DNA from: Hyalangium versicolor
GTDB lineage: Bacteria; Myxococcota; Myxococcia; Myxococcales; Myxococcaceae
Direction of reading: 5' to 3'
Assembly (NCBI RefSeq): GCF_020103695.1
Contig: NZ_JAHXBF010000013.1
Coordinates: 310,001-374,000, forward strand
Length of the DNA: 64,000 bases
The position numbers and the translations under genes are program-made. The notes under the pieces were generated by a model. It was not told the origin of the DNA. It did no database searches and saw only the letters and a program-made list of their open reading frames with translations. Shown piece by piece: positions 1-8,140 of the stretch. Within the stretch, counting starts at the first letter, position 1. Every line of letters begins with the position of its first letter.

Positions 1-1010
1 ACGTCCGTGTGGAACAGGGCGACGAGTTGCTCGGCGTAGAGGCCTTCGTAGGTGTCGATGGCGGCCTTGATGTTGTCCACATCCGGCTCGGGAGCCTGGG
101 AGGCGGGCAACCACTCGGAGACGGCGGGAGGGTGGTAGCGGTTGAAGCGCTCGACGAGGGTGCGCTTGCCACCAAGTACACCTTGGTGGTCCGCCTCCAT
201 GCGAAGGATGTCGGCGACGTCGGGGTCGAACTCCATGGGGACGGGAACGAACTCGAGCGAGCGCCGACGCAGCGTGGCCAGAGCGGAGTCCAGGGAGAGT
301 TCGGGGCGCAGGTGGACGAGGGAGCGGGCCTGGGCGAGGCGGGCCTCTTCGGAACTGAAGTCTGCGGGAGTGGGGCGTGTGAGCCAGAGGACGGCCCCGT
401 GGGGCAGTTCCTCCATGAGGGTGGAGGGGGTGGACAGCAGGTGCTGGCGGCCGATGGCCTGCACCGTGGCCGGGCCGTACACGTTGAGCCAGAACGTCTC
501 GTAGATGGGCCGGGGCATGCTCAGGTCCCTCACGGTGGGATCGGTGCCCAGGCCGAGATCGGTGGCGCTGTGCCCTACGCCAAAGGTGAGCGGCAGGCAC
601 GAGGCCATGGCCCGCACAAAGGAGACGAGGTACGCGGCGCGCCTTTCGGCTTGACCCGGCTCGCGCAAGAACGAGAAACGCTGCAGGTCCATTGTGATGC
701 AGCAAAAGACTCCAGCCTCATTCGTCCTGCTCGTGAACTCGACCATGGCCTCTGGCTGCTGGGAGCGCACCAGCATGAGGCTGAAGGTGTCGACAATGTA
801 GGCCTCATGAAGCCGCCTCCTGAGTTCATTGCGCGAGTAATTCAGGCGAGGCCCCATGAGCCACATCTTGTCTGGACGCACCTCGGGGTCCAGCGACTCG
901 ATGACCTCCAACACTTTCTCCAGCCCCTCGAAGCCCCGGCCCATGGGGTTCATGGAGGAGAAGAGCTGCAGGTGAAAACTGTCGTCGTTGCACCACTCAT
1001 CAGGGGACAT
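1..1010 (-). CDS. candidate immunity protein, copy 1 (3' end outside window)
   Basis: This reading frame stays open from 1010 to the left edge, so about 336 N-terminal residues are visible and the C-terminus is missing. It aligns without gaps to the gene at 6797-8140 (offset 7130). Its ATG lies inside the last codons of the upstream lipoprotein gene (11-nt overlap), which suggests translational coupling; a TTG at 1031 is an alternative start. No signal peptide or membrane segment is seen, so a cytoplasmic protein is expected. The middle region (around WLNVYGPATVQAIGRQ and ELPHGAVLWLTRP) resembles the TsiV/DUF3396-like or Imm52-like immunity proteins that neutralise nuclease toxins, a judgement made by eye. 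Residues 1 to about 165 differ from copy 2 at roughly a quarter of positions; the remainder is almost identical. The immunity role is inferred from order, overlap and this resemblance. Confidence 0.6.
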   Translation of the reverse strand, partial: MSPDEWCNDDSFHLQLFSSMNPMGRGFEGLEKVLEVIESLDPEVRPDKMWLMGPRLNYSRNELRRRLHEAYIVDTFSLMLVRSQQPEAMVEFTSRTNEAGVFCCITMDLQRFSFLREPGQAERRAAYLVSFVRAMASCLPLTFGVGHSATDLGLGTDPTVRDLSMPRPIYETFWLNVYGPATVQAIGRQHLLSTPSTLMEELPHGAVLWLTRPTPADFSSEEARLAQARSLVHLRPELSLDSALATLRRRSLEFVPVPMEFDPDVADILRMEADHQGVLGGKRTLVERFNRYHPPAVSEWLPASQAPEPDVDNIKAAIDTYEGLYAEQLVALFHTD

Positions 1011-2397
1011 AGAAGTGAAGTTGGACACCAAATCTGGGTGCAGCTGCCACGAGGGCGTCCGTGACCTTGGAAGAAAGTCCTGTCCCGTCATAGACGATAT
1101 GCACTTGGGAGATCCGCACTTTCTGGCCGAAGAGTGGATGGCCGCGCCGACGTACCTCGACCTCTCCACCGTACTTGGTCCTGGCCTCCACACTGTCGAT
1201 CTTGAGCTGTTCGAGCAGCTCGTTCGGGCTCTTGCCTGCGAAGCTGTGCTGCTTGTTGCTGAAGGAATGGACGGAAAGTGGGCGGCCTGGGCCGAGGGTC
1301 GCTTGGTCTACGGCGAGCTGGTCGACGTACACGGGGGTGGTGCGGCCCTCGATCTGGAGCCCTGTGTTGTCGGTGACCAGGGGGTGTTTCATTCCCGGCA
1401 TCCACTGACGAGAACCCTCCGCTTGCTGGAGCCAACGTGTCACGGCGCGCTGGAACTCCAGGGATCGCTGGAACGTGTTGAGAAGTCCCGAGTAGCTGCT
1501 CCAGGTGAGAGGGGGCTTGGCTTCGCTCACCCCGGAGGGCAAGGGGCGAGCACCGGCCAGCTCCTCGTAGCGGCGATGCCAGTAGGCCACGTAGCTGGTC
1601 CAGCGCGGATGATCGGCCTCAATGCCCGCGGGAGGCTGGGAGGATGCGGGGCGGTGGCGTGCGAGTTCCTTCAGGCTCTGAGGGTGGCGTGCGCCTGTCT
1701 CCAGGGTCTCCGCTTCGGCGAGACGGGCCTCCAGCGCGGGCAGTTCCTCCGCGGCAATGCGAGCCTCCAGGCCCGCCAGCGCCAGTCGTCCGGCCTCGAC
1801 CGGGGCGACGGCTTCCGCAGCCGCGGTCCTGGCATCAGCTGCTGTGACTTCTGCTTCCGCGGCACCAGCCGCGCCTTGCTTGAGGACGGTGCCCACCAAG
1901 AGCACGTCGAGCACGGCGGCGAGGGTGGTGTTCCTCACATGCTGGAGCCTGGCCTCGTCGGAGAAGCTGGCGGCCATGACCTGGCGCAGGTGCATGCCCC
2001 CTTCGCCACGCGAGGGCATGAACTCGTCCAGCTTGTGCCACTGCACGACGCAGGCGGGCAGCGAGCCGCAGGCAATGCCCAGGGATTGGCGGGCCAACTC
2101 CTGGCCGGTGGCGCGCAGGCTGTCCTCCAACTGTCTCCAGAGCGCCTGGGCGCGTGAGTTGCCGGCCCGGGAGTCGGCGTAGACGTGCTCGAGGTGCTCC
2201 GCGCGGTGGACGAGGAGCACCGCGGAGCGCTTGCCCACCAGGGTGCCTTTCTCGTCGCAGTAGAGGGAGTAGTCGAACGCAGGAGGGAGGTCCTTCTGCA
2301 GTTCCTCGAGAGGAACGGCGTCGGGCTCGGAGCACGAGCCGCCCAACTGCGTAAAGGCCAGCAGCGCCAGGAGCACCCAAGAGCACAGGCGAGGCAT
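1000..2397 (-). CDS. candidate polymorphic lipoprotein toxin, copy 1 (SitA-like)
   Basis: Protein of 465 residues. Residues 1-21 form a signal peptide ending LGGSC, which suggests a lipoprotein although the lipobox is not canonical (Gly at -3). A hydrophobic helix lies near residues 157-175 and an Ala/Glu-rich likely coiled coil near 178-250. The last 130 residues, with conserved-looking YVDQLAVDQ, RRRGHPLFGQKVR and a C-terminal GVQLHFYVP, look like a toxin tip and may be a restriction-endonuclease-type fold, but I cannot assign a family. The next gene overlaps its stop and looks like an immunity protein. Known myxobacterial SitA toxins are lipoproteins with variable C-terminal toxin domains, delivered by outer-membrane exchange; this gene fits that plan. 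Start ATG 2397 sits at the same place as in copy 2. Confidence 0.55.
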   Translation of the reverse strand: MPRLCSWVLLALLAFTQLGGSCSEPDAVPLEELQKDLPPAFDYSLYCDEKGTLVGKRSAVLLVHRAEHLEHVYADSRAGNSRAQALWRQLEDSLRATGQELARQSLGIACGSLPACVVQWHKLDEFMPSRGEGGMHLRQVMAASFSDEARLQHVRNTTLAAVLDVLLVGTVLKQGAAGAAEAEVTAADARTAAAEAVAPVEAGRLALAGLEARIAAEELPALEARLAEAETLETGARHPQSLKELARHRPASSQPPAGIEADHPRWTSYVAYWHRRYEELAGARPLPSGVSEAKPPLTWSSYSGLLNTFQRSLEFQRAVTRWLQQAEGSRQWMPGMKHPLVTDNTGLQIEGRTTPVYVDQLAVDQATLGPGRPLSVHSFSNKQHSFAGKSPNELLEQLKIDSVEARTKYGGEVEVRRRGHPLFGQKVRISQVHIVYDGTGLSSKVTDALVAAAPRFGVQLHFYVP

Positions 2398-2452
2398 GGC
2401 ACGCAGCCTGTCATCGCCCCTGGGTGGGCAGAAGGACCTTACAGGCAGGGCC
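2398..2452 (-). promoter_or_regulatory. 5' flank shared with toxin copy 2
   Basis: These 55 bases upstream of toxin copy 1 match 9528-9582 upstream of copy 2 with only a few differences, and then the two sequences diverge abruptly. This marks one boundary of the duplicated unit and probably carries the toxin's translation signals. I see no clear promoter boxes in it. Confidence 0.5.
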
Positions 2453-2484
2453 CCAGGAAGATACGCGGTGGTTGGCTACGTGGC

Positions 2485-3675
2485 TCAGCCCGGCTCGGTG
2501 ATGATGTCGTCCGTCGTCAACATGTCAGGTGGTAGCTCGTGCTCGCTCGTGGGCCCGAGCACGCGCCGATTCATGCTCGCCCCGTCACGTGAGTTGCGGC
2601 CCTCCTCGAGCGCTTCCATGGCTCCGTAGGGAGCGCCGAGAAGGGCGAGGCCCGCCTGCAGCTCTGTTTCCAGCTCAGCCGCCGAGGGATGGCGATCCTC
2701 TGGCTTTCGCTGGAGCAGCTTGCGGAGGATGGAGCGCAGCGAGGGCACGAGGGGCTCGGTGAGCTCCTCAACGTCCTCCGGATTGAACGTGGCAGCTCGC
2801 AAGATGCAATCTTCGGCGTGGGCTGGAAGCTCTGCCTCCATGGCCGTCAGGGAGGCGTCGAGAACCTGCTGCTTCACCTTCGGCGTCAGCGCCTGCTCCA
2901 GGTCTTCAAAGCGTGCCTTGCCCGTGCTGTAGAGGTGGCACAAGCCAGCCAGTTCCAGCAGCACGAGCCCGAGCGCGAACAGGTCCGAGCGCGGATCCGT
3001 CTCCTCGCCAAGGAGCGCCTCGGGTGAGCAGTAGGCCACGTCACCCTGCGGGCGCGGGAGCGTTGTGGCTACCCGGCCCGGGAGCAGGGAGCGCGCGCGG
3101 GCAAAGTCGGTCAGGATGATCTCGCCCCCTGTCCCCAGGTAGATGCGGGTGGGGTTCACGTCTCGATGAACGATGCCCAGCGGAGCGCCGCTCTCGTCCT
3201 TGCAGGTGTGCGCGTAATGCAGGGTCCTGGCGATCTCGGTGCCCACGTACAGACAGAACGCAGGGGAAAAGGGCACCTGGCGCATGTGGGCATAGTTGAT
3301 CAGGGTGTTGATCGAAGTGCCCTCCACAGAGTCTGACACGACATACAGAACGCCCTGGACCTCGTAGGGCCCGCGGGTGCGAGCGATCCTCGGGTGTTGC
3401 AGGTAGGCAGCGAGGCGTGCCTCCTCGCGCAGCCGCGCGCGCATCCTGTTCAATTCGACCTGATCGCGCCTCGACAGAGGGGGCAAGCTCCGGACAATGA
3501 CCGGACGGAGGCGCCTGGCGCCCATTCGCTCCCACGCGCGGAGGGTTCGTTCGCCCAGCTTCGATTGCGCCATGTCCTCAACCAACCCGTGCGACAGATC
3601 GACCTCATACGAGAGGTCGCCGTGAGAGAAGAGAATGACGCCTGGGATGGTGAAAGGCTGTTTTGCCGTAGCCAT
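2485..3675 (-). CDS. Ser/Thr kinase-like protein, probable pseudokinase
   Basis: Protein of 396 residues starting at ATG 3675, which has AGGAG nine bases upstream; an in-frame extension to 3828 lacks such a site. It has a kinase fold but several catalytic features are lost. There is no Gly-rich loop; the beta-3 Lys is replaced (VIVRS, residues 59-63); the catalytic loop reads HRDVNPTR (170-177), keeping the Asp but lacking the usual Lys and Asn; and DFG is DFA (190-192). The C-lobe, including a YCSPE segment and a DLFALG segment, is well kept. No membrane segment is seen. It lies downstream of the membrane kinase and DUF2381 genes on the same strand. Weak or absent phosphotransfer and a scaffold role are inferences. 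Confidence 0.75.
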   Translation of the reverse strand: MATAKQPFTIPGVILFSHGDLSYEVDLSHGLVEDMAQSKLGERTLRAWERMGARRLRPVIVRSLPPLSRRDQVELNRMRARLREEARLAAYLQHPRIARTRGPYEVQGVLYVVSDSVEGTSINTLINYAHMRQVPFSPAFCLYVGTEIARTLHYAHTCKDESGAPLGIVHRDVNPTRIYLGTGGEIILTDFARARSLLPGRVATTLPRPQGDVAYCSPEALLGEETDPRSDLFALGLVLLELAGLCHLYSTGKARFEDLEQALTPKVKQQVLDASLTAMEAELPAHAEDCILRAATFNPEDVEELTEPLVPSLRSILRKLLQRKPEDRHPSAAELETELQAGLALLGAPYGAMEALEEGRNSRDGASMNRRVLGPTSEHELPPDMLTTDDIITEPG

Positions 3676-3807
3676 GCGGATCGACTCCTGGCAGCGCGCA
3701 AGGGGCGCCGCGCGACGGAGCGAAACACTACCCGGTATGTCCTGGAGAAGTGAACAACGCCCAGGGTTGGGAGCGGCGTGGGATGGAGCTACAGCGTCAG
3801 CGGAAGT

Positions 3808-3845
3808 CCGGGAGGCCCGCCTATACACAAGAGTGCGCCTCCGGG
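3808..3845 (-). terminator. possible hairpin between the two kinase genes
   Basis: The arms 3808-3818 and 3835-3845 pair at 9 of 11 positions around a 16-base loop, just past the stop of the membrane kinase. No T-run follows, so it could be a weak terminator, an attenuator or chance in GC-rich DNA. Confidence 0.3.
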
Positions 3846-3864
3846 CCGATCTACCGTGCCGCGC

Positions 3865-5727
3865 TCAACGCCACTGCCTCACCGCACGCCCGTTGGCTTC
3901 CTTCGGGCCCACGGCGGCACCGGGTTTTGAGCCCTCCTCCTTGTCCAAGCCCACGGGAAGATCGTTGCCCAGCTCGACACAGATCGGCACGGAGCGCCCG
4001 CCTGGAAGGTAGGCACGGCGATAGCGGCCATAGATGCGATCCCCCGTTGTCCACAGGTGCCCCTCCAGTCGTGTCCCCTTCGGGGCTTTGCCCTCGTCTC
4101 TGGTAAGCTCACCTGTTACGGGCCCGTCGTTGAGGACCGTATGGGCGTCCTCGATCTTGGCCAGAGGACTGGGGGCTCTCCCCTTGGTTACGTCAATGAC
4201 GAGAGCGGGCTGCTGAGTGACGACGAACCAGCCTAGCTCCTTCTCCATCGCGTCCACGGCTTCCTGGGGGCATGCCTCCGGATCCGGGCGCGTCTGCACG
4301 CCCGTGCATCCCTCTTCGGCCCAGGCGAGGGTAAACACAAGCAGCGCGCACCGCTGAACCTTCGAGAGCACGCGCCGGGGGCTGGCCTTTCGCGGGTTGG
4401 GTATTCCGCTGGTGAGGGTGGGTGAATTCTCGGGCAATTGCACGGAAGGGCTCGTCTCCTTCTGGGTAGGGAGAGGCGAGGGTAACTGAGCGGGGCGGCT
4501 TGTCGGCTTTTCGGCCAGCGCAGGCGAGGGTGGGGGTTGCTCCGTTGGGGCACTGCCGGCCACTGGGGACTGCCCAGGTTGTGCTGGCCTGTGCAGCAGA
4601 GAGGCGGCCCCGGCTGCCGCGAGCACTCCGAGCACGAGCAGCCCAACGAGCGCCGGACGGCCCCACTCAAGGCGCACGCCCTTGAGTGCAGCCCTCCCCA
4701 CCCCCTGAACGGCGGAAGGGTGAACGGGGATTGGCTCCTCCAAGCCCTGGGGTTGGTCGTCCTCGACCACAACGGCCTCTTCCGCGGGTGCCGGGGGAAG
4801 CTGCGCGGAGACAGGATGCACGCGGGTGCCGCGCCACTCGGGGCCCTCGCACTGCGTGAAGTCCTCCAGCGGACGTCGCGCATCCTTCGCTGTCGCGGGC
4901 CTCTCCCCCAAGTCCTCATGGAGCAGCAGCAACGCATAGTTGCTCAAGTCCAGCGGTACGCGCCCCTGGGTGACCTTGAACGGAGACTGGGGCGCCACGG
5001 CTCCGAAGAGCGGGGGCCGCTTCGAGCTGAGATCGGGCGTTGGGTCCGTCAGCACGTCGTAGAGGTCAGCTCCGAGCGCGAAAATGTCATCTGCTGCCTT
5101 GAAGGGGTAGCGCGCCTCAGGGGTGAGGCGATTCTCCTTCCAGAACTGCACCGCCTCCGGGCTGCGGTTGCGCGGCGTGCATGGGGGCAGCAACGCATCC
5201 GTCAAGTCCCCGGATGCCGCGTAGTCCGCCGCTCCGAAGTCGATGATCACCGGCTCGCCTTCCTTGGTGACCATGATGTTTCGCAGGCTCAAGTCCCGGT
5301 GGAACACGCCCCGAGCGTGCATGTGCTCCAACCCGTCAAACAGCTTGCGGAACAGGACGACCACTTCATGCACCGTCGGGTACGTGCGCCGCACCCACTC
5401 TCCGAGCGTATAGCCGTCCACGAAGTCGAGGACGATGTAGAGGAAGCCCGAGCGAGGGTCCCCCCAACGCCCTTGAGCCCACATGCGGATGATATGGGGG
5501 TGGTCGAGCTTCCCGAGGCAGACCACCTCGCGCCGCGCGCGCGCGTCCGTGTGCTTCGGGTCGCTGCTCTTGTCCACCTGGCAGGCCACTTTGAGCGCGA
5601 AGCGCTTCCCGTCCTTCTCTACCTCGTAGACCACGCCGTAACTGCCGCTGCTGATCTTCCGGACGATTCGCCAGCCGTCCACCATCTGACCGGGCTTGAG
5701 TTTCGTGGGATTCAATCGCCGCAACAT
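3865..5727 (-). CDS. membrane Ser/Thr protein kinase of DUF2381 locus
   Basis: Protein of 620 residues. The cytoplasmic kinase domain covers about residues 15-300: Gly-rich loop SSGSYG (26-31), ALK with Lys46, HRDLSLRN (143-150; Asp145 and Asn150 present, the usual Lys replaced by Ser) and DFG (163-165). A membrane helix lies at about 357-378, followed by a Pro-rich spacer and an outer domain of about 160 residues introduced by a Cys-containing hydrophobic stretch (near residue 460-475). The start is ATG 5727, preceded by GAGGTG at 6 bases; GTG 5736 is the alternative. The upstream DUF2381 gene ends 22 bases away, so the two are probably co-transcribed. In myxobacteria this kinase type recurs beside DUF2381 genes. 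The outer domain may sense an envelope signal, perhaps with the DUF2381 protein (inference). Confidence 0.85.
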   Translation of the reverse strand: MLRRLNPTKLKPGQMVDGWRIVRKISSGSYGVVYEVEKDGKRFALKVACQVDKSSDPKHTDARARREVVCLGKLDHPHIIRMWAQGRWGDPRSGFLYIVLDFVDGYTLGEWVRRTYPTVHEVVVLFRKLFDGLEHMHARGVFHRDLSLRNIMVTKEGEPVIIDFGAADYAASGDLTDALLPPCTPRNRSPEAVQFWKENRLTPEARYPFKAADDIFALGADLYDVLTDPTPDLSSKRPPLFGAVAPQSPFKVTQGRVPLDLSNYALLLLHEDLGERPATAKDARRPLEDFTQCEGPEWRGTRVHPVSAQLPPAPAEEAVVVEDDQPQGLEEPIPVHPSAVQGVGRAALKGVRLEWGRPALVGLLVLGVLAAAGAASLLHRPAQPGQSPVAGSAPTEQPPPSPALAEKPTSRPAQLPSPLPTQKETSPSVQLPENSPTLTSGIPNPRKASPRRVLSKVQRCALLVFTLAWAEEGCTGVQTRPDPEACPQEAVDAMEKELGWFVVTQQPALVIDVTKGRAPSPLAKIEDAHTVLNDGPVTGELTRDEGKAPKGTRLEGHLWTTGDRIYGRYRRAYLPGGRSVPICVELGNDLPVGLDKEEGSKPGAAVGPKEANGRAVRQWR

Positions 5728-5749
5728 GCCGTGCACCTCGCGCCTGTAG

Positions 5750-6664
5750 CTACAGCTTCACCTTTGGAAAGGACAGACAGCGGCTCCCGTCCGTGTTGCA
5801 CACCCGCAGCGAGTGCAGCGCTTGGGGCCATGCTTCCAGCGTCCTCAAGGGCATCTCCACTTCGACGGCCACGCTCACCGTACCGCCTGGGGGGATGACG
5901 GCTTGTCCCGAGAGCACCGCACGGGCGCGGCGCGGCTCCCCTCCCACTGCGGGCGTGACCTCGGCCCACGCGGGCGACCATGGCTCCGGTCCGGGGTTGC
6001 TCACTTCGAGGACAACCACCGTCCAAGTCGATGCCGCGAACGCTCTGCACTGGTCGGCGCTAAACTCGCCTACCGCCTCGGAGCACGGTCTCTTGAAGTC
6101 TTGAGCCTGAATGCCCTGCAAGTCCAAGAGCCCCTCGAGCGCCACGGACGCAGGGCTCATCTCTGGTGGCCTCGCTCTCAACTCCTCCAGTTCCCTGGCT
6201 TGTGCCTCGTACCGCTCGCGCGTGACAGACAGTTCCACGCGGCATGCCTCGGCCGGCTGCTGCGGGCGGCTCACATTCACCACGGTATCCGCTTCGCCGG
6301 GCTGCCCAGTGAGGAGGAACACGACGCTTTGGGGAGAGCCCTCCCGGTAGCTGAAACGCAGCGCCAGCCGTTCCTTTGAACCGAGCGGTACGGCAAGAAC
6401 CAGCGTGATGCCCAGATCGCTCGGATCGACTCTGGCGAAGCGGGCGCGGCCCTCCACCTGGACGGACTCACGCACGATGGGCGCGTCCAGCAGGAGGAAC
6501 GTGGGGGTGCCAGACGAGAGGTAGAGCAGGGGTGACTCGTCCGCCTTGCCCGTGAGAACGACGGAGCGAGGAGCAGCGCCCCCTGCGGGCGCAGCCTGTG
6601 CCGTAGTGGCAAGGCTCACCAGCAGCGAGGCGAACGCGAAAGGCGGGAAGGAAGGTTGGAGCAA
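5750..6664 (-). CDS. DUF2381 family exported protein (TIGR02268 type)
   Basis: Protein of 304 residues with an N-terminal signal peptide ending near AQA. The mature part is beta-rich, with a short helical region holding a run of Glu/Arg (about 145-165) and four Cys that could form disulfides outside the cytoplasm. It resembles the DUF2381 family, a paralogous family largely confined to myxobacteria and commonly next to Ser/Thr kinases. The function is unknown. The start is TTG 6664, with GAGAGG about 13 bases upstream. It is the first gene of a likely operon with the kinase at 3865-5727; the 132-bp gap before it is the probable promoter region, though I see no clear boxes. Confidence 0.75.
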   Translation of the reverse strand: MLQPSFPPFAFASLLVSLATTAQAAPAGGAAPRSVVLTGKADESPLLYLSSGTPTFLLLDAPIVRESVQVEGRARFARVDPSDLGITLVLAVPLGSKERLALRFSYREGSPQSVVFLLTGQPGEADTVVNVSRPQQPAEACRVELSVTRERYEAQARELEELRARPPEMSPASVALEGLLDLQGIQAQDFKRPCSEAVGEFSADQCRAFAASTWTVVVLEVSNPGPEPWSPAWAEVTPAVGGEPRRARAVLSGQAVIPPGGTVSVAVEVEMPLRTLEAWPQALHSLRVCNTDGSRCLSFPKVKL

Positions 6665-6796
6665 GACGGGGAAACCTCTCAGGTAGTCTCCCAGACTAGC
6701 AGACGCGAGCGGGAGTCCACGTCGAAGTCTCCGCGCTCGTGACGGGCGGCGTGACCTGGGGGCATTCTCCCACGCGTTGTTTCTGACTCAGTCAGG

Positions 6797-8140
6797 TCAG
6801 TGGTGGTGAGCGCGAGCGATGCGCTGAGCGGTGCGGAAGAGTTGGGAGCAGGAGTAGTCCAGAGGAGCCTCCTGGTTCTGGAGGGCATGGCGGGCCCGGA
6901 GGAAGGGCAGCCAGGCCCGGTCACCGATGACGACCGCAGCCTCTTCCAACTTCATGCGAGGGACCCATCGTCCGCCGAGCCCACCCACCAGAAAGCGGCC
7001 AAGGAAGGCCCCCAGGGCGGGAACGAGCGTCTCACGTTGCACGTGGGACAAGAGCCTGCCCCAGCCCGCGTGCCACAGGTGCCAGTCCAGGTGGGGCAGG
7101 GCCTCCAGGACGCCCTCCATGACCTGGGGCACATCCGTGTGGAACAGGGCGACGAGCTGCTCGGCGTAGAGGCCCTCGTAGGTGTCGATGGCGGCCTTGA
7201 CGTTGTCCACATCCGGCTCGGGAGCCTGGGATGCGGGCAACCACTCGGAGACGGCGGGAGGGTGGTAGCGGTTGAAGCGCTCGACGAAGGAGCGCTTGCC
7301 GCCGAGCACGCCTCGGAAATCGGCTTCCATGCGAAGGATGTCGGCGATGTCGGGGTCGAACTCCATGGGGACCGGAGTGAACTCGAGCGAGCGCTGACGC
7401 AGGGTGGCCAGGGTGGAGTCCAGGGAGAGCTCGGGGCGCAGGTGGACGAGGGCGCGGGCCTGGGCGAGGCGGGCCTCCTCGGAGTCGAAGTCCGCGGGAG
7501 TGGGGCGCGTGAGCCAGAGGACGGCACCGTGGGGCAGCTCCTCCATGAGGGCAGCCGGGGTGGACAACAGGTGCTGGCGGCCGATGGCCTGCACCGTGGC
7601 TGGGCCGTACACGTTGAGCCAGAACGTCTCGTAGATGGGCCGGGGCGTGCTCAGGTCCCTCACGGAGGGATCGGTGCCCAGGCGGAGATCCGTGAAGCTG
7701 TGCCCCAAGCCGAAGGTGAGCGGGAGGCAGGAGGCCATGGCTCGCACGAAGGAGACGAGGTGCTCGGCGCGCCTTTCGGGTTGACCCGGCTCGCGCAAGA
7801 ACGAGAAGGGCAGCAGATCCAGCGTGAGGGAGCAAAAGACTCCCTCTTCATTCGTTCTGCTCGCGAACGAGATCACAGTCTCCGGCGGCTGGGAACGCAT
7901 CAACATGAGCGAGAAGGTCTCTCCAATGTATGACTCATGGAGCCGCTTCCTGAGCGCCTTGCGCGAGTAATTCAGGCGAGGCCCCGAGAACCGCATCTTG
8001 TCTGGACGCACTCCAGGGTCTAGCGACTCGATGGCCTCCAGTACCTTCTCGAGCCCTTCGAAGCCCCTTTCCATGGGGTTCATAGAGGAGAGGAGCTGAA
8101 GCTGAAAGAAGTCAGACTTGTTCCACTCGTCAGGGGACAT
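6797..8140 (-). CDS. candidate immunity protein, copy 2
   Basis: Full-length copy of the candidate immunity gene, 447 residues, with no signal peptide. ATG 8140 overlaps the upstream toxin gene by 11 bases; TTG 8161 would add seven residues. The first 250 or so residues carry the part that resembles TsiV/DUF3396 or Imm52-type immunity proteins. The last 190 residues are probably helical (LDWHLWHAGWGRLL, LGAFLGRFLVGG) and I do not recognise them. Compared with copy 1, the first 165 or so residues are diverged and the following 170 are nearly identical. It is followed by DUF2381 after a 132-bp gap. Protection against the paired lipoprotein is inferred. Confidence 0.65.
   Translation of the reverse strand: MSPDEWNKSDFFQLQLLSSMNPMERGFEGLEKVLEAIESLDPGVRPDKMRFSGPRLNYSRKALRKRLHESYIGETFSLMLMRSQPPETVISFASRTNEEGVFCSLTLDLLPFSFLREPGQPERRAEHLVSFVRAMASCLPLTFGLGHSFTDLRLGTDPSVRDLSTPRPIYETFWLNVYGPATVQAIGRQHLLSTPAALMEELPHGAVLWLTRPTPADFDSEEARLAQARALVHLRPELSLDSTLATLRQRSLEFTPVPMEFDPDIADILRMEADFRGVLGGKRSFVERFNRYHPPAVSEWLPASQAPEPDVDNVKAAIDTYEGLYAEQLVALFHTDVPQVMEGVLEALPHLDWHLWHAGWGRLLSHVQRETLVPALGAFLGRFLVGGLGGRWVPRMKLEEAAVVIGDRAWLPFLRARHALQNQEAPLDYSCSQLFRTAQRIARAHHH

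Noticed and set aside
1000..2397. Assignment of the lipoprotein toxin to Tox-REase-5
   Set aside because: The immunity-like neighbour made this tempting, but I do not see the usual DG and LLEAK signature of that family in the C-terminus, so only a general nuclease-like tip is suggested.
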